This document shows positions 1 to 9,226 of a stretch of DNA of 64,000 bases, piece after piece. The stretch is from Astragalus membranaceus (lineage: Eukaryota > Streptophyta > Magnoliopsida > Fabales > Fabaceae), in assembly GCA_039519185.1 (NCBI GenBank), contig CM076851.1, positions 31,083,825 through 31,147,824 of the forward strand. The letters are read 5' to 3'. Below the pieces are notes generated by a model. The model was not told the DNA's origin and searched no databases. It worked only from the letters and a program-made list of their open reading frames with translations. Every line of letters starts with the position of its first letter. The stretch's first letter is position 1. The position numbers were made by a program, and so were the translations under genes.

Positions 1-1223
1 AATGGCTAAATACATAGTCAAGAAGTTGTTGTTGTCGTGCAACCTTCTCCTCCTGCCGTGCTATCGCATCCTGCTGTTGTGCAAATTGGTCTGTCAATGA
101 CTGGATGATCCTAAGGGCCTCAGGGGACAGGCTCTCACTCGTCGAAGCTCCAGAGTCTAACATATTGCCATATATGCCCCCTGTCCCATACAAACGGCTC
201 TTATTGCGCCCTCCAACAGCTTCCTCCCACAACATCCGCTTCAACTTCTCCAACTCAGCGGGATCTAGTGGTAGATTAGTCTGAGACAACCGCCGGTGAA
301 ACTCCTCCTATTAAATGCACACAAAAAATACCAAAAGAATCTAAATTAAATACAACACCAGTGAAATCAAATGTAAACACAATAAATGATGATTTATGTA
401 ACTAACTTGATATATGTAACTAACTTGTAACTACCATTAGAAAATTGATATATGTTTCTTATAATAAGTACAGTTTTTTTGTTCCTTATCAAAAATATAC
501 CTGAGTAACACGAGCACGCTCCTCTACATAGTCGTCTGTGCCCCTCCTAATGTGGGTGCGGCGATGGAGCTCATCTATATGTGGCTTCCGCCCTAACTCC
601 TTGGACTATAATTAAAAATATAAGTTAGAAAATGGTGAATTATAATGGCATAAGGAAAAGATAAGTTTAAGTATATACCATTATCTCTGCATGCTGCAAC
701 ATGGAGATACAACCTCCAGTGTGCAAGTTTCCTCCTTTTTCTGATGCCCTATTCTTCTTATTCCGCTCACACCTAGCCAAGAATTTTGGATCATTATTCC
801 AATGGTGAAGTAGACGATCATAGACTAGTTCTCCTATCCAATCTGGTCGACGCCCCAGCACACGGACACCTCTGAGCATATCAGCGAGTCGAAGGGCTGC
901 TTTCTTATGAAAAAGATCCCAAACGGCGGCCTCCTGCGACTTACGCCATGCAACTTTCTTCTGCATTGTGAAAACATTTACAAGACAATGTGGTTATCCA
1001 ATAACTTAACAAGTTTTAAAAAATACGACAAACATTGTGATGATTTAAAATGTACACTTACTCTAAAAGCGTTAAAAAAATGATGTTGCTCAACCTCATT
1101 AAGCTCCTTCCAAGTAGTCCACAGATAGTTGTATAACTCGCGAATAGTCTTCCTGATAGCCTCTGCGGCTGGCTTACAAGGAAGAAACCTGCAAAGTTAG
1201 AACAATCGAAACGATTAAAACAC

Positions 1224-1262
<39 letters not shown>

Positions 1263-1456
1263 CAACAATAATCAAAAAAAGTTATAAATTTTTTTACATA
1301 CCCTCCACTCTCAACACGGATGACACATCGCCCGTCGCGTAACCGAATCTCAACCCCCTCAACATCATCAACCTGATCATCATCAGGTATCGCATCATCT
1401 CCAGGTGATGGTGAAGGGGTAGGAGTAGGCACTGGCGAAGGGGTAGGAGTAAGCAA
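1..1456 (-). CDS. Transposase_24-type protein of CACTA element (spliced, 3' end outside window)
   Basis: Five exons can be laid out on the minus strand with GT-AG borders and an unbroken frame: about 1456-1302, 1188-1062, 960-679, 605-501 and 307-1. The product matches the pattern of the plant transposase family (Ptta/En/Spm, Pfam Transposase_24): a basic KKVAWRKSQEAAVWDLF region, a W-x-x-D-P-x-F segment followed by KNRAS and GG-x-LHTGG, then the K-E-LGR-x-P-x-x-x-E-L-x-x-R-T-H block and a C-terminal G-R-L-YG-type stretch with a Gln-rich coiled coil. In CACTA elements this second protein is thought to bind sub-terminal repeats and help transposition. Exon 1 encodes a Thr/Pro/Ser-rich repeat (TPTPSPVPTPTPSPSP). 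No ATG was found in frame for exon 1, so the true start may be further upstream in another exon. No stop or frameshift is visible, unusual for this window. Confidence 0.75.
1225..1260. repeat. (AT)n microsatellite
   Basis: About 36 bases of pure TA/AT dinucleotide inside the first intron of the CACTA gene. Confidence 0.95.
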
Positions 1457-2329
1457 GTAAAAGCATGTACATGATTAATTTTTGTGATTCGTAAGTGTTT
1501 ACAAATTTTTCAAACTTATATAAATGTGCATACAAATTCATATATATGCATATAAAACACCATTAGTAAGCTTCAATTCAAAATACTAATTAGAAAGTCA
1601 TACATAAATCAAAGTACTACAACTTAACAAGTCATACATAAGCACTAAGATAAGCGATTAATAAGTATTAACATATTTAGTATTAGTATTATATATTATT
1701 GAATAGGTATTGACATTCTTTTAACAAAAAGAAATAGTTTACTCAGGAAGTGAATGACACAAACACAGAAGCAAAGTAAAATCAAAATAGAATGCAAAAC
1801 AAAGGTTAATAGAATACAGATGCAAAATAGAATACAAATTAATAGATTCAAAAGCAAAATAGAATACAAAACAGAGGTTAATAGAAGTAAAAAAGATGTT
1901 CATAGAACCAAATATAGTAGAAACAGTAGAGACATTGAATTACACAAATGCAAAATGAAAGAAAAGCATCACACAGCAGCTGCGAAAGAAAAGAAGCAGT
2001 TTCTTCTATAGTTTTACACACACACACACACGCATGCAAGAATATTCTTCAGCAACCCATTACCATTACACAACAAAAATTCAATCACTAATTAAGCAGA
2101 TAGGTACAACATAATTTATGATTCGAAGAAAGTTGCAGAAATCGATCAATAGAGTAGTTTAGAGAATGACTTACATGGTAGGGTTTGCCAATTTGGTGAT
2201 TTTGTAGCAATGTTTTTGATGACAAAACCAGCTGCAGCAACAGAGTGGAAAAGGTAAGAACACGATTCTGGAAATTGCTTGAATGAATGAAACCCTCAAA
2301 GATAACTAATAACAATAGTAGTATATCAT
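1457..2329. other. CACTA interior without recognisable gene
   Basis: AT-rich sequence upstream of the Transposase_24 gene. It includes a run around 1745-1900 in which short blocks like AAAATAGAATACAAA recur, and a short CA run near 2016-2030. Open frames here are low-complexity and have no family resemblance that I recognise. Confidence 0.5.
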
Positions 2330-2941
2330 TTGAAAGACTGGATGGTAAAGATGCATGTAATGTTGGTCAATATCCTAGAGTTGACTTTAGCATGTAATGT
2401 TAGTCAATATCTCAAGAACTCCAAGATGAACAAATGTGTGGGGACAAAAGATGCATCAAATTGCTATAAATTTGAATAACTTGAATTTTTAGTGCTCTTG
2501 CCATGATACTGTTATATCCAAATCTAAGTAATGTAGATTTATTTCCTGTATTTGTGAAGGTCTACTGCAGCAGCAAATAAGTTAGAGGAAGCTGGTTTCG
2601 AAAATGTAGCATGCATAACATCTAGCCTCCAATCTGTGAAACCAGGTTTAGTTAATCAATGACTCTTTTTTACCTTCAAATTTCAGCTTATGTTATAGGA
2701 TATGTATTGAAATGTATCCATTCTGTAGGGACATTTGACTCTGTTGGTGATGTGGAAGGGCGCTAATATTAGTATGGCTATAATGCTCAAAAGTCAAAAC
2801 CATTTTGTTTACCCCACTGCGGTAGTATTCTCCATTAAGCAATGACTATACCCATTTCCAATGTTTAAGATATCAGTTATTTCAAATATACTACGTTAGT
2901 AGGACAATGTGTTATGCAGTTCTCCTTTGAAAGACTGGATG
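2330..2941. repeat. 16-bp direct repeat bracketing the captured segment
   Basis: TTTGAAAGACTGGATG occurs at about 2330-2345 and again at 2926-2941, and the neighbouring word GATAACTAATAACAATA also occurs on both sides (about 2299 and 2939). The block containing the rhodanese fragment lies between them. Confidence 0.7.
2561..2766 (+). pseudogene. Captured fragment of a rhodanese-like domain gene (two partial exons)
   Basis: Two exon-like blocks, 2561-2645 and 2729-2766, are separated by an 83-bp GT-AG intron and read in one frame across it. The peptide STAAANKLEEAGFENV is the part of a rhodanese fold that follows the active-site loop (normally C-x-E-G-x-R-S), and it continues into LQSVKPGTFDSVG, a tail I associate with chloroplast thylakoid rhodanese-like (STR-type) proteins. 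The sequence before 2561 ends in a plausible intron acceptor (TTTGTGAAG), and the frame ends with TAA at 2764 right after the match. It is on the strand opposite the transposase gene and lacks the catalytic loop, so it cannot encode an active sulfurtransferase. The best reading is transduplication of a host gene piece by the transposon. The exact parent gene is uncertain. Confidence 0.6.
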
Positions 2942-3162
2942 ATAACTAATAACAATAAATTGTAAATTGACACAAACTAATAAAAAGGAAACAAAAGCAG
3001 ATAAATTACTGTTTCTATCTTCAATTTTAAGTTTAGGGTTTTCAGTCAATTTAGGTTTTTCATCAAACAATCAGGAAGAGAGAAGAAGAAAGCTACATAC
3101 CTGTGCTTTTCAGACTCAGAAGCACGTAGGAAAAGAGAAGATGAAGAAAGCTTCCATTGATG

Positions 3163-3348
3163 GCTTCGCGGAGGAGGGCTTCGCGGAGGAGGGCTTCGCT
3201 GTTCTCGCGAGAGAGAAGAAGAGAGAAGGCTTCGCGGAGGAGGGCGGTGGAGGACGGAGGAGGGCTGTGGAGGACGGAGGAGTGCGGTGGAGGACGGAGG
3301 AGGACGGACGAGGGCGGTGGGGGCTGGAAGAGGGCGGAGGAGAGTGAG
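3163..3348. repeat. GA/GC-rich minisatellite
   Basis: Short units such as GGCTTCGCGGAGGAG (start) and GGTGGAGGACGGAGGAG (later) repeat with small variations. They give long open frames on both strands that have no family resemblance, so they are not annotated as genes. Confidence 0.8.
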
Positions 3349-3417
3349 TGACAAAAATGAAAAAGGTGTAAAATGAGAACTTATGAAGCTGCGCAGGGTT
3401 TTATGAGACTTTATAGT

Positions 3418-3625
3418 TTGCGACGGATATTTTGACATTTCCGACGACAATATCCGTCGGAAATTTGCGACGGCCAGAAAACTTCGTCGCAAACGTGAGC
3501 GGGAAGTTTAGTGCCTGTTCTGCTGAACATTTGCGACGACGTTTTCGTCGCAAATCCGTCGGAAATTGCGACGGATAAGGATTCGTCGGAAATTTTCGCA
3601 GGAAACAAGGTTTATTCTTGTAGTG
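3418..3625 (-). repeat. CACTA sub-terminal repeats and terminus
   Basis: Repeated words GCGACGG, CCGACGA and CGTCGCAAA in both orientations lead up to the CACTACAAGAA terminus at 3615-3625. Such repeats are the usual binding sites of the CACTA accessory protein. The motif family resembles that of the second CACTA element at 7830-9027 (GCGACGGAAATT), so the two could be related. Confidence 0.75.
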
Positions 3626-5110
3626 CTTGTTAGTCTCTTCCTAGAGAACTCCACACGAGAGTTGTTGCTGGAAAAAAGGGAAAACATCCTTGCAATAATT
3701 AAAAATAAAACCATAATGGACTAAACGCATTGATGGTAGCCCCCTCATGGGTTCGTGAGCTGGCCTTCGCATCAAACTCAAAAATAACATTCTTGAAGGC
3801 CAGCTCACGAACCTATTCAATAGCTATCATGAGACCCATTGTTTCACCCTTATAAACATTAATAATTAATTGCAAAGAAAGTATCAGTCTTTGCAGCCAT
3901 CAAAATATCATTCCCATCCTAGAGGCACATACCAAAATCAACCTTATTATCTCCAATGGTGAATGCCGCATCAACATTGCACGTGACGAACCCATGAGGG
4001 GGCTACTGCCACTGATTCTGATCACCAACAGATTCAATAGTTGCTATGTGAGCAACTCATCTGCTACAAGACCCTGAGCTGCCACCTGCAGTCATGAAGT
4101 AACTGGCATTCTCAGATGACAACTGCTGCAACAGTGTCTCTAATATTATTCCACACTAATTGACTTCGACTCGTCCAAAGCATGTATTGAACCAAGGATG
4201 CCTTCCAAGCTTTTGTGTCAATGTGTAATAGACAATTCACCCGTAAAAATGGATTGAAAAAGCTTGGATCACGGATGGGGTCGAATATTAAATCTGTTAG
4301 CAGTTCACTTATTACTAAAAAGTGTTATTATTTCCATCACCAATAGACCAACCAACTCCTTCATTCAACACCAATTTTGCTTCAATAATACTATTCCAAA
4401 CAAAGCTCCCATTGCTACCTTTGCTAGCATTGAGCAGATCACCATGTGAGAAATAGAGGGCCTTATACCACTGCGACACCAAAAGATTTGGTTGAGTCAT
4501 TAATCTCCAAGCTTGCTTCCCCAAAAGAGCCAAATTGAACACAAACAAATTACGAAACCCCATGCCACCTTGCTCTTTACTCATACAAATTTTATCCCAC
4601 TCCAACCACCTAATTCCCTTATGACGCCCTCTATTACCACCCCACCAAAAACCATTGAGCATTCTTTGAATTTCTTCAATTCAAGTGGAAGGGATAAGAA
4701 AAAGGCACATAAAATAAGTCAGAATCGATTGCAAAACTTATTTAATCATCACTTCCTTACCAACGTTTGATAGTGTTCTTCCACCCAATGAATTAATCTT
4801 TTCCCCGATTCTATCTTTGATGAACTTAAATAAAGACTTCTTACTCCTTCTTATCATAGAGGGTAGGCTCAAATATTTCCCTGTGCCTAAACAAACATTC
4901 ATGCCCAACTGAGATGCTAGAGAATCCTTCTCCACTCGAGGAACATTATGGCTAGAGAAAAAAATTGAGATTTCTGAAGATTTATTTTTTGCTCCGACGC
5001 TTTCTCATAAACATCAAAAATACCTTGCATATGTGTAGCTTCACCTCTAGTGGCCCTAAAAAAAGAAGCAGTCATCTGCAAACAGAAGGTGGGATATTGT
5101 CGACGCCCCT
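3626..5110 (-). pseudogene. LINE reverse transcriptase C-terminal half, zinc-binding and RNase H regions
   Basis: From 5110 downwards on the minus strand: ISHLLFADDC (motif C, Ala-Asp-Asp), EKASEQKINLQKS, YLSLPSMIRRSKK...FIKDRIGEKINSL, then FWWGG...IRWLEWDKICMSKEQGGMGFRNL, a zinc-binding-type part around 4264-4100, and an RNase H start CNVDAAFTIGDNKV at about 3985-3940. The chain ends in VEFSRKRLTS, abutting the CACTA terminus. Stops and frame changes are frequent. Part of the RNase H is rearranged by small inverted copies at 3736-4006. Confidence 0.8.
3736..4006. repeat. Mosaic of two perfect short inverted repeats in the LINE RNase H
   Basis: The 19-bp word at 3750-3768 is the exact reverse complement of 3795-3813, and the 20-bp word at 3736-3755 is the exact reverse complement of 3987-4006. 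The two words overlap, so the 33-bp block 3736-3768 is a patchwork of inverted copies of two nearby LINE segments. Confidence 0.9.
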
Positions 5111-5380
5111 TAGTGTGTGAAAAATATGTGCAAGTATACACAGTCACAAACAAGTAATATAATGATAAGAAAGGTCGAACCCACAGGGATTGGTCAAACT
5201 CTTGTATGTTTAGAAAGCATATAAATTAGTGCTACTATACTACTCACAAATTTGGGGTTTTTATGTTAGGTGAAAACAGAATGTAAATATGTAAAAGAAT
5301 ACGAAGGAAATCAGTTGAGAAAGATGGTAGAGATGTCTTCACTAAATAATGTTCTTTTGAGAGTTTCTATGCTTTTAGTG

Positions 5381-6573
5381 GTGCAGAAGCACCAACGTGC
5401 AGAAGCATTGAGTGCAACTGCATGAGTGTGTGCTTTTCAGCTACTTTCTTCAGAGTTTCGTTATAAGCTTCCTATGTCTGGGTTTGCTAAATAAGTTCAC
5501 TCCTGCCTTTGAAGTACCCACTATTTCACCCCAAGGACTATGTTATCCTAGGTCTAGGACTTAACATGGTTTTAATGAAGTTTTCTTTATTACAAAAGTT
5601 AACAAAGCCTTCATTAAAACACTCACCCTTATTAGTCTTGATTTCTAATTATAAACCATGTCTGTGAATATAACTCTACTTATTCTAAGTGATCAACCTT
5701 AAAATAAGATGGATGTAGTATAACACAAGACCCAAAATGCGTACAACACTAAAAAGAACAATAACTTACTCAAAAGTTCATTATAAAGTTAGAACATCTC
5801 AACCAAAACGGTTTAGCTCATAATATGCATTGCAAGGCAAAGATAGATGAAATAAGACATATTAATATAGATGAAAGTACAAGAGATATCAATAGGGTAG
5901 AGATTACACTGATTGAAGTACTCCTGCATAAATTTGCCCAGCAGTGCAGAAGCACTGACTTCCTGGTGCAGTTGCACCTAACTAAGTTGATGAAGAAGTG
6001 AAGGAAGAGTTGTCGATTCCTTCCTTACCTTCTTGCCAACTAACTACTATTAAAACTATAAGAAATGAAACTACTAAATTATAAGTAAAGTGTATGATCT
6101 ACATATTGTGATGTGAGATATGCGATGCTCTTCAAGTGAGAAGTGAAAGCCTTTTTATAGCCTTGGAGGTTTCCTTCAAGTGAGGGTTTACTTGAAAACC
6201 AAGTTAACCTAAGGAGGCTTAACCATGGTTACTTTTCTGATCTTTAATTCTGGAGATTGAGTCCAGCACTCATCTTTAAGGAGAGGTCCAATTGTGGAAG
6301 GCCATGTGTCTTTAGATGAGTAGCCTTTCATGATGAATTCGAATAGTGGGCGCCTTCTTTTGCATGTTGGCATGTGCCTCCATGTGATTTGTGACAAAGC
6401 ATGATGTCATAGAAGTTTTGGTGCAGAGGTATGAATTGAGGTGCTTCCATTGTGGGGTTATAAACCTTCAGCGCGGGATGGTGCAGAAGCACCTAAGTGC
6501 AGTTGCACCTTTAGTGCAGTTGCACCTTAGTGCAGTTGCACTTGCTTGTAATTGTAGTTTAGTGCAGATGCAC
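5381..6573. repeat. Dispersed dyad GTGCAGWWGCAC in the solo LTR
   Basis: GTGC-AGNN-GCAC occurs at 5381, 5945, 5967, 6481, 6497, 6514, 6530 and 6562, with looser variants at 5397 and 5412. Four of them (6481-6541) are spaced about 16-17 bp, forming a small tandem array. Each can form a 4-bp stem GTGC/GCAC. Confidence 0.85.
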
Positions 6574-6635
6574 TGTTGTTTCCTTGGTGTATTTGCATCT
6601 AACTGAAAGTGTACTGAACAAACACATCAAACATA

Positions 6636-6639
<4 letters not shown>

Positions 6640-6695
<56 letters not shown>
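6640..6695. repeat. (AT)n microsatellite
   Basis: About 55 bases of AT dinucleotide inside the solo LTR. Confidence 0.95.
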
Positions 6696-6700
<5 letters not shown>

Positions 6701-6849
6701 CTTAAATCATTACGTTATCTTTTTTGAAAGATAAAATGTTGTTATCTTTATTTATACTATTATATTTAACACGTATTCTCCTTGATTTCAAGTAATTAGT
6801 TATGATTAGATGTATGAATAACTCTATATAAAATGGAGTTATCACCCCT

Positions 6850-7420
6850 CGACCAATTGTGATGCCATGCACATCTCCTCTTGCCATAGCCTTGTTGATT
6901 AATGCTCTAAGCCCCTCCGAGCACAATATAAACAAATACAAAGATAATGTATTACTTTGCCGGAGTCCCTTACAGGGATAATAGGGCCAACACGCTCGTG
7001 GTTAATAAGCATAAAAAGAAACAGATTCAACACACATTCTAATCCATTTTATCCACCGATTATTGAAACTCATTCGCCCCAACACCTCAAAAATATATCC
7101 ACAATCCATTCTGTCATAGGCTTTGCTCATATCTATTTTCATCGCTACCTTTCCGTTGTTTCCCTTTCTTTTATTCTTTAGGTAATGAATAATCTTAAAA
7201 GCAATCATGTCATATTATCTAAAACATATCTATCAGGAACAAAAGCAGACTGTTCAATGGACACACATTAATAGCATGAACTAACTTCAAACGATTTGCA
7301 ATACCTTTGAAACAACTTTGTATAAATAACCTTGCAAAGAGCTATTGGCCGCCAATCTGCCATAGATCTATGAAAATTAGCAGCATTCAAAGATGGTGGT
7401 AGTATATGAAAATTAAAGAA
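6850..7420 (-). pseudogene. LINE reverse transcriptase, N-terminal half
   Basis: Reading the minus strand from about 7420, LPPSLNA is followed by DWRPIALCKVIY, QSAFVPDR, then KIDMSKAYDRMD (palm motif A with its Asp), FNNRWIKWIRMCVESV and LFILCSEGLRALINKAMARG. These are successive conserved blocks of plant L1 reverse transcriptase, scattered over several frames. A short stretch between LPPSLNA and DWRP, which in intact elements carries the IPK motif, is missing. The frame is then broken by the solo LTR, and the matching continuation resumes at 5110. Confidence 0.8.
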
Positions 7421-7817
7421 ATATAAATGCAAATGTTTGCTACAATTGGGATAACAAATAAGCATCCAAACTATAAAGACTCACTAAACTATTCTCTATA
7501 AAGACTCCCTAAGTGCGCCCCTTCATGGTGTCGTGGGATTGAGAATGTCAACATTTGTCCTTATCCCCGACACGAACCCGTCCGACTAAATATAAATTTT
7601 TTATTTTTTTTATTTTTTTATTTCATGCAAGTAAATTCCTTTATTTTGTTTATTTTTAATTTCATCTATTTTCAGTATAATTTTTGTTTGATGTTTTTTT
7701 ATCTAATTATCATAATGTAATAATTATGATTTGATTCTATTAATTATCATAAATATAACTTTCAATTTTTCCTATATAAAGGGCGGGGTCTACGGCCCAT
7801 GGCAGTTAGTCCTAAGT
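7421..7817. other. AT-rich intergenic stretch, no gene seen
   Basis: After the truncated 5' end of the LINE there is AT-rich sequence with poly-T runs near 7597-7625. I recognise no coding segment or element terminus. Confidence 0.5.
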
Positions 7818-7829
7818 CCCTATAGTAAC

Positions 7830-8522
7830 CACTACAAGAAAAGAAGGCATTAGCGACGGAAATTAGCGAGTGACTAATGGTCCCTCGCAAAAATTGGGAT
7901 TAGCGACGGAATTTGCGAGGGAATAGGGGCTGTCGTATTTTTGAGAATTAGCGACGGAAATTTAGACATTAGCGACGGAAATTCCCTCGCCAAAGGCTTG
8001 GGCGGGAAAATTAGCAACGGAATTTCAGTCCCTCGCTAATTTTTTTTACTTTTCAGATGATGGGACTCAGTGCAGGGGTTGTTAAATGTGCAGCAATTAG
8101 CGACGGACAGTTCAGTCGCTAATTCCCTCGCAAATTTTTTTTACTTTTTTTCCTTAAATCTGTTTACACCCTCACTCTTCTTTCTCACTCACAACACCCT
8201 CACTCTTCTTCTCTCCTTTTCACCCTTCCTCTTCCCTTACTCTTCTTCTCACTCACACCACCACCACACCACCACCACGCCACCACGCCACCACCACACG
8301 ACCACGCCACCACCACGCCACCCTTCCTCTTCCCTCACTCTTCTTCTCTCCTCTTCTTCTCACTCACACCACCACACCACCACCACGCCACCACCGCCGC
8401 CGCCACCACTTTCACTCCTCTCTCTCTCTCTCTCCCTTACTCTTCTCCTTCTCTCTCTACCATCCACACATCACCACCACGCCACCTTCACCACCACCAC
8501 CACCACGCCGCCACCACTCTCA

Positions 8523-8572
<50 letters not shown>

Positions 8573-8689
8573 CCTTACTCTTCTCCTTCTCTCTCTACCA
8601 TCCACACATCACCACCACGCCACCTTCACCACCACCACCACCACGCCACCTTCACCACCACCACCACCACGCCACCTTCACCACTCTCA

Positions 8690-8725
<36 letters not shown>

Positions 8726-9027
8726 TCTCTCTTTGGAAATAATAATAATAATAGTAATAATAATAATTAAAATACTATAATAATAAATATAAAAAAAAGC
8801 AGATTTAAAAAAAACAGAAACAGTCAGACTTAGCGAGGGAATTAGCGAGGGAAAATTCTCTCGCTAATTAGCGAGGGATTAAAATTCCCTCGCTAATCCC
8901 AGTAGCGAGGAGGGAATTAGCGAGGGAACCAGTCCGTCGCTAATTCCCTCGCAAATGACCATTAGCGACGGATTTAGGTCATTTTGCGAGGGAAATGTCT
9001 GTCGCTAATGACCAGTTTTTTGTAGTG
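7830..9027. mobile_element. Non-autonomous CACTA element, target duplication AAC
   Basis: It begins CACTACAAGAAAAG at 7830 and ends TTTTTTGTAGTG at 9027, both followed inward by ATTAGCGAC. The 3-bp duplication AAC is present at 7827-7829 and 9028-9030. Sub-terminal copies of TTAGCGACGGA / GCGAGGGA crowd both ends (7850-8120 and 8826-9010). The interior is simple sequence with no transposase. A paralogous empty site, CCCTATAGTAACTTCTTA, exists at 10355-10372 and equals the two flanks joined across one AAC, directly confirming the borders. Confidence 0.95.
8165..8740. repeat. CT- and CAC-rich simple sequence inside the CACTA element
   Basis: Alternating (CAC)n-like blocks and (CT)n runs, with an imperfect duplication of an about 130-bp module (about 8420-8525 and 8565-8650, both containing CTTCTCTCTCTACCATCCAC). 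The long His/Thr/Pro/Ser/Leu-rich open frame across it (8070-8780) is a composition artefact. Confidence 0.85.
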
Positions 9028-9030
9028 AAC

Positions 9031-9226
9031 TTCTTAGGGCTTGTTTTGACATATCCTTCCTTCACGGGCTTTTTGCCTGTGTACTTTCATATGGTGTTTT
9101 ACCAGCACGAGAAATCCAACCCTGTCGAGGACGAGGAAGAGTACTCATTTTTCAATCCCATAGGAGAAGGAAGTGGGAACAAGAAACGAAAAATTCTTCA
9201 CCCCGCCCTCCCCCAGCGCCCACCTG
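9031..9226. other. Low-copy flank, copy 1 of a local duplication
   Basis: Sequence after the CACTA element resembles the sequence around 10372-10395 plus 12180-12240: both have TAACTTCTTA, a TTC(T/C)TTCAC-GGG block and TTTCATATGGTGTTT in the same order. Copy 1 begins at about 7818, copy 2 at about 10355. Confidence 0.6.

Larger units (their letters stand above)
1..3625 (-). mobile_element. CACTA (En/Spm) DNA transposon, right-hand part
   Basis: The plus-strand sequence ends in TTCTTGTAGTG at 3615-3625, which read on the minus strand is the canonical CACTACAAGAA terminus. Just inside it (about 3418-3600) lie many short GCGACGG / CCGTCGC words in both orientations, the sub-terminal repeats typical of CACTA elements. 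A Transposase_24-type gene runs away from this end on the minus strand, as expected. The other terminus and any TNPD-type transposase lie left of position 1. The element sits inside the RNase H part of a LINE, whose reading frame resumes at 3629, so the insertion is younger than the LINE. The 3-bp target duplication cannot be confirmed without the left end; the right flank is CTT. Confidence 0.85.
5111..6844 (-). mobile_element. Solo LTR inserted in the LINE, target duplication CCCCT
   Basis: The LINE RT frame stops at 5110 and resumes at 6845, and CCCCT is present at both 5106-5110 and 6845-6849; joining the flanks across one copy restores a continuous LINE. The inserted 1734 bp start (minus strand) with TGATAACTCC and end in CACACTA. 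They contain a CAAGTATAC...GGTCGAACCCACAGGGATTGG block like the CAAGTGTAC...CGTGTCCACAGGGATTA of the 17707-18965 LTR, so it appears to be a related LTR family. No internal retrotransposon coding remains, as expected for a solo LTR. The terminal TA instead of CA at one end is non-canonical and may be a mutation. Confidence 0.75.
3626..7420 (-). mobile_element. L1-type LINE (non-LTR retrotransposon), decayed and interrupted
   Basis: Minus-strand fragments in order from 7420 downwards give reverse transcriptase (DWRPIALC, KIDMSKAYDR, LFILCSEGL, then LLFADDC), the thumb region, the FWWG / GGMGFRNL / FNLALLGKQAWR segment, a zinc-binding-type stretch and an RNase H domain (CNVDAAFTIGDNKV). The 5' part before RT is missing. 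A solo LTR (5111-6844) splits the RT between the ITIGRG and ADD motifs, and a CACTA element cuts the RNase H at 3625. Multiple frameshifts and stops show it is inactive. Confidence 0.85.

Noticed and set aside
3046..3492. Overlapping open frames on both strands around the GA-rich repeat
   Set aside because: Low-complexity minisatellite read in several frames; no family resemblance.
8070..8780. Long His/Thr/Pro/Ser/Leu-rich open frame
   Set aside because: It is produced by CAC and CT simple sequence inside a non-autonomous CACTA element, with no domain or conserved pattern.
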